A stretch of DNA of 64,000 nt from an uncultured Clostridia bacterium (GTDB lineage Bacteria > Bacillota > Clostridia > Lachnospirales > Lachnospiraceae): assembly GCA_947174885.1 (NCBI GenBank), contig CAMWKO010000010.1:1-64000 (forward strand), read 5' to 3'. The position numbers and the translations under genes are program-made. Under the pieces are notes generated by a model. The model was not told the DNA's origin. It made no database searches and worked only from the letters and a program-made list of their open reading frames with translations. Positions 60,950 through 64,000 of the stretch are shown here, in pieces (the stretch's first letter is position 1; every line of letters starts with the position of its first letter).

Positions 60950-62848
60950 ATGACTGCAGCAGAATTAAAAAAGATGTATTCATCAGAAGAGTTTAAGGAA
61001 AAATATATTTATACGGGGAATGATTTAGGTGCAAATTATAGCAGGGAAAAAACAGTATTTAAAATCTGGGCACCTACAGCTCAAAGTGTGTGTTTAAATC
61101 TTTACACTAAAGGAAGTGACGGTGAGGGAAGTGAAAAAACAGGCACATATGAAATGCAAAGATGCGACAAGGGTGTATTTATGTATGATGCAAAAGAGCT
61201 TGGAGATTTAAAAAATAAGTATTATACCTATACGGTTACAGTAGATGGGGATACAAATGAGACGGCAGATGTTTATGCAAAAGCCTGTGGTGTTAATGGC
61301 ACAAGATCAATGGTAGTAGATTTATCGGCTACCAATCCTGAGGGATTTGAGAAAGATAAAAGATTGGATATAGATAAAAGTAAGGCTGTTATATATGAGC
61401 TTCATATAAAGGATTTTTCATCTGATGATCATTCAGGAGTAAGAGATGAATATAGAGGTAAATATCTTGCCTTTACAGAGGAGAATACCTGGTTAAACGG
61501 TGACAGCACTACAGATTTTCCTACCTGTGTAAACTATTTAAAGGAATTGGGTGTAACATATGTGCATTTATTACCTTCATATGACTTTGCATCTATTGAT
61601 GAATCTAAAAATGATGATTCCTTCAACTGGGGATATGACCCGCTTAATTACAACATACCGGAGGGTTCATATTCTACAAATCCATATGACGGCAATGTAA
61701 GAATAAAGGAATACAAGGAAATGGTAATGGCACTCCATAAGGCAGGTATTGGCGTGGTTATGGATGTAGTTTACAATCATACCTATGACTTAAATTCCAG
61801 CTTCCAGAAAACCGTGCCTTACTATTACTACAGACTAAACGAGGACGGAAGCCTGTCAAATGGCTCTGCCTGTGGTAATGAAACCTGTAGTGAGCATGAA
61901 ATGTATAGAAAGTTTATGATTGATTCAGTTAAATACTGGGCAGAGGAATATCATCTGGATGGCTTCAGATTTGACCTGATGGGGCTTCATGATACGGAAA
62001 CTATGAAAGCTATCAGGGAGGAGCTGGATAAGCTGCCTGACGGTAAAAAAATAATTCTTTATGGTGAGCCGTGGACCGGTGGTCCCAGTGCAATGGAGGA
62101 GGGATATATTCCTTCTACAACTGCTAATGCTGACTACATTGATGAAAGAATTTCTATATTTAGTGATGATATAAGAGATGCTGTTAAGGGTAGTGTTTTT
62201 GAGGCAGAAGAAGCTGCATATGTCAATTCAAAGGATGAAGACAGTGTGAATTTTGCAGATAAGCTAAAAAGTTCACTTACACTCAGCCAACGTGTTGCTT
62301 ATGTATCTGCCCATGATAACTTTACACTTTATGATAAGCTGGTATTGTCAACAGATATAGCAGATAAGTCAGATAATGACAAAATGTTTGCCAGAAATGA
62401 ACTGCTTGCTAAAATGAGTAAGATGGCGGCAGGTATTGTATTTACCACTCAGGGGATGGCATTCTTTCAGGCAGGAGAGGAGTTTCTCCGTACAAAAAAA
62501 GGTATTGGAGACAGTTACAATTCACCAATATCAATTAATCAGCTGGACTGGCAGAGAGCCTATGAAAACAGGGATATTGTAGATTATTACAAAGCACTGA
62601 TAGAGATTAGAAAGAAGTATGATTTTATCAGCAATGCAGACGGAAATACAAGAGTGAAGTTTTTTGATATAGAGGGTGCTAAAAATAATGTTATTGCTTT
62701 TACGGTTAATGAAAAAATTATGGTAATATATAATCCAAATCTTACAGAGTTGGATATATCTGCACTTAATTATAGTAAAATTGTATTATCGGAAAACGAA
62801 AATGAAAAAAAAGTAGGAGCAAAAAGCATTGCTATAATGGAGCTTTAA
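60950..62848 (+). CDS. pulA: Type I pullulanase
   Basis: Debranching GH13 enzyme of 632 residues without a signal peptide, so it is intracellular. N-terminal CBM48-like domain (about 30-140, VFKIWAPTAQSVCLNLYTKG), then the GH13 catalytic barrel with the type I pullulanase signature YNIPEGSYSTNPYDG. The catalytic residues are Asp342 (GFRFDLMG), Glu373 (YGEPW) and Asp456 (SAHDN). Region I is VMDVVYNHTYD. It cuts alpha-1,6 bonds in branched maltodextrins. The start has GGAGACC upstream. An ABC exporter gene starts 1 nt after its stop. Confidence 0.93.
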   Translation: MTAAELKKMYSSEEFKEKYIYTGNDLGANYSREKTVFKIWAPTAQSVCLNLYTKGSDGEGSEKTGTYEMQRCDKGVFMYDAKELGDLKNKYYTYTVTVDGDTNETADVYAKACGVNGTRSMVVDLSATNPEGFEKDKRLDIDKSKAVIYELHIKDFSSDDHSGVRDEYRGKYLAFTEENTWLNGDSTTDFPTCVNYLKELGVTYVHLLPSYDFASIDESKNDDSFNWGYDPLNYNIPEGSYSTNPYDGNVRIKEYKEMVMALHKAGIGVVMDVVYNHTYDLNSSFQKTVPYYYYRLNEDGSLSNGSACGNETCSEHEMYRKFMIDSVKYWAEEYHLDGFRFDLMGLHDTETMKAIREELDKLPDGKKIILYGEPWTGGPSAMEEGYIPSTTANADYIDERISIFSDDIRDAVKGSVFEAEEAAYVNSKDEDSVNFADKLKSSLTLSQRVAYVSAHDNFTLYDKLVLSTDIADKSDNDKMFARNELLAKMSKMAAGIVFTTQGMAFFQAGEEFLRTKKGIGDSYNSPISINQLDWQRAYENRDIVDYYKALIEIRKKYDFISNADGNTRVKFFDIEGAKNNVIAFTVNEKIMVIYNPNLTELDISALNYSKIVLSENENEKKVGAKSIAIMEL

Positions 62849-62849
62849 A

Positions 62850-64000
62850 ATGAAACATTTACTGATTTACTTAAAGGACTATAAAAAAGAAACATTTCTT
62901 GCACCTTTATTTAAGCTGTTGGAAGCATTATTTGAATTATTTGTGCCGCTTGTAATGGCTTCAATAATTGATAATGGTATTGGGAAAGAGGATACAGGGC
63001 ATATAGTAAGGATGGCAATTATCCTTGTATTACTGGGTATTGTCGGACTTATATGTTCACTGACTGCACAATATTTTTCCGCCAAGGCGGCAGTTGGTTT
63101 TTCTACAAAGCTAAAACACTCTTTGTTTGAACATATTCAGGGTTTATCCTTTGCGGAAATTGATAAATTAGGTACTTCTACGCTTATTACAAGAATGACC
63201 TCAGATGTAAATCAGTTGCAAAATGGCGTAAATATGGTACTAAGACTGTTTTTACGTTCTCCATTTATTGTCTTTGGTGCAATGATTATGGCATTTACCA
63301 TAGATATAAAGGCTGCCATAGTATTTGTAGTGATTATTCCATTGTTGTCTATTGTTGTATTTGCTATTATGGGTGCAACTATTCCCATGTTTAAAAAGGT
63401 ACAACAGGGTTTAGATAATATTCTGCTCAAAACAAGAGAAAATCTTACAGGTGCAAGAGTTATAAGAGCCTTTTGTAAAGAAGATGAAGAAATACAGGAT
63501 TTTAAGGAAAGTAATGATTTTCTGACTACTATTCAGAAGAAGACAGGAAGAATTTCGGGACTTATGAATCCTATTACTTATATTATAGTAAACTGTGGTA
63601 TTGCAGCGTTATTATACACAGGTGCTATAAGAGTTGACAGTGGAGCAATCTCACAGGGGGAAGTGGTTGCTCTTGTAAACTATATGTCGCAGATATTAGT
63701 GGAACTTATAAAACTGGCAAATCTTATAATATTAGTTACAAAGGCGATTGCCAGCGGTAACAGGGTTCAGGCTGTTTTTGAAGTTAAAAACAGTCTTAGT
63801 GAGATTTACGAAACTACAAAAGATGAAGCATTTGATAAGTATAAGGATTATACGGTTGTTTTTGACAATGTATGCTTAAAATATACAAATGGCAAGGAAG
63901 AAGCCTTAAGTAATATATCATTTGCCGTAAAACGGGGAGAAACCATAGGTATTATCGGAGGCACCGGTTCAGGTAAGTCTTCACTTGTCAATATGATACC
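62850..64000 (+). CDS. ABC transporter, membrane-ATPase fusion (partial, runs off the window)
   Basis: Half-size exporter of the ABCB type, truncated by the window end after about 383 codons. The membrane domain (about 1-300) has six helices with the coupling segment LSFAEIDKLGTSTLITRMTSD. The ATPase begins about residue 330 and shows Walker A GGTGSGKSS at the very end. The absence of a stop is simply the edge. Genes of this type usually come in tandem pairs forming a heterodimer; the partner would be downstream. It starts 1 nt after the pullulanase stop with TGGAG within the pulA end. Substrate unknown. Confidence 0.9.
   Translation, partial: MKHLLIYLKDYKKETFLAPLFKLLEALFELFVPLVMASIIDNGIGKEDTGHIVRMAIILVLLGIVGLICSLTAQYFSAKAAVGFSTKLKHSLFEHIQGLSFAEIDKLGTSTLITRMTSDVNQLQNGVNMVLRLFLRSPFIVFGAMIMAFTIDIKAAIVFVVIIPLLSIVVFAIMGATIPMFKKVQQGLDNILLKTRENLTGARVIRAFCKEDEEIQDFKESNDFLTTIQKKTGRISGLMNPITYIIVNCGIAALLYTGAIRVDSGAISQGEVVALVNYMSQILVELIKLANLIILVTKAIASGNRVQAVFEVKNSLSEIYETTKDEAFDKYKDYTVVFDNVCLKYTNGKEEALSNISFAVKRGETIGIIGGTGSGKSSLVNMI

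Overview
The window is AT-rich DNA from a low-GC Gram-positive anaerobe, most likely a Lachnospiraceae member (Clostridia). The grounds are AGGAGG-type ribosome binding sites, consensus TTGACA/TATAAT promoters, two T-box leaders, lipoprotein-anchored ABC binding proteins, MalEFG without its own ATPase, BspA-type leucine-rich repeats and a GlnRS of clostridial type. Nearly all genes are on the + strand; only two are on the - strand (a small acidic protein and an AraC-type regulator). No phage, CRISPR array or intact insertion sequence was seen. The accessory signal comes from palindromic intergenic repeats, gene relics and a few unusual proteins.

Layout. 1-9 kb: carAB (carbamoyl phosphate), then cysK with an SsuA/B/C-like importer that looks like a sulfur-acquisition operon. 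9-15.7 kb: an SdpR-like ArsR regulator beside a broken sdpI, an M18 aminopeptidase, a UDP-sugar pyrophosphorylase, argS, a Thr-rich membrane protein and a nucleoid-associated protein. 15.7-20.5 kb: an ABC-2 exporter, a CPBP protease, UDP-galactopyranose mutase and a glycosyltransferase. 20.6-21.1 kb: tRNA-Val and tRNA-Met, followed by a decayed transposase-like HTH. 21.8-26.3 kb: a PAP2-like protein, ispF, DUF2156 and GNAT proteins, and a leucine-rich-repeat protein. 26.3-30.7 kb: a Cys T-box with cysE, cysS, mrnC and rlmB, interrupted by a 37-bp minisatellite. 30.7-31.2 kb: a frameshifted relic of a second malF-malG pair. 31.9-34.3 kb: a secreted papain-like protease, a three-repeat membrane-anchored protein and tRNA-Thr. 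34.5-41.7 kb: a chemoreceptor, glnS, two Cys-rich proteins around a MocR regulator, and a small acidic protein. 42-46.3 kb: a Thr T-box with thrS, an AEC transporter and a convergent AraC regulator.

46.7-62.8 kb is a starch and maltodextrin locus. A lipoprotein amylase acts outside the cell, MalEFG imports oligosaccharides, and a GH13 alpha-glucosidase, a maltodextrin/glycogen phosphorylase, a debranching enzyme and a pullulanase act on them. An orphan response regulator with an AraC output domain sits directly before malE and is the obvious candidate regulator. The window ends inside an ABC exporter gene.

The observations most worth following are: the secreted cysteine protease paired with a tandem three-repeat membrane protein (a possible protease and inhibitor or substrate pair); a MocR regulator whose PLP-binding lysine is replaced by arginine; two families of palindromic intergenic elements placed in gene leaders; the malFG and sdpI relics; and a consensus-promoter-to-terminator unit before the chemoreceptor. 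All functional calls rest on reading motifs by eye; no database search was run.
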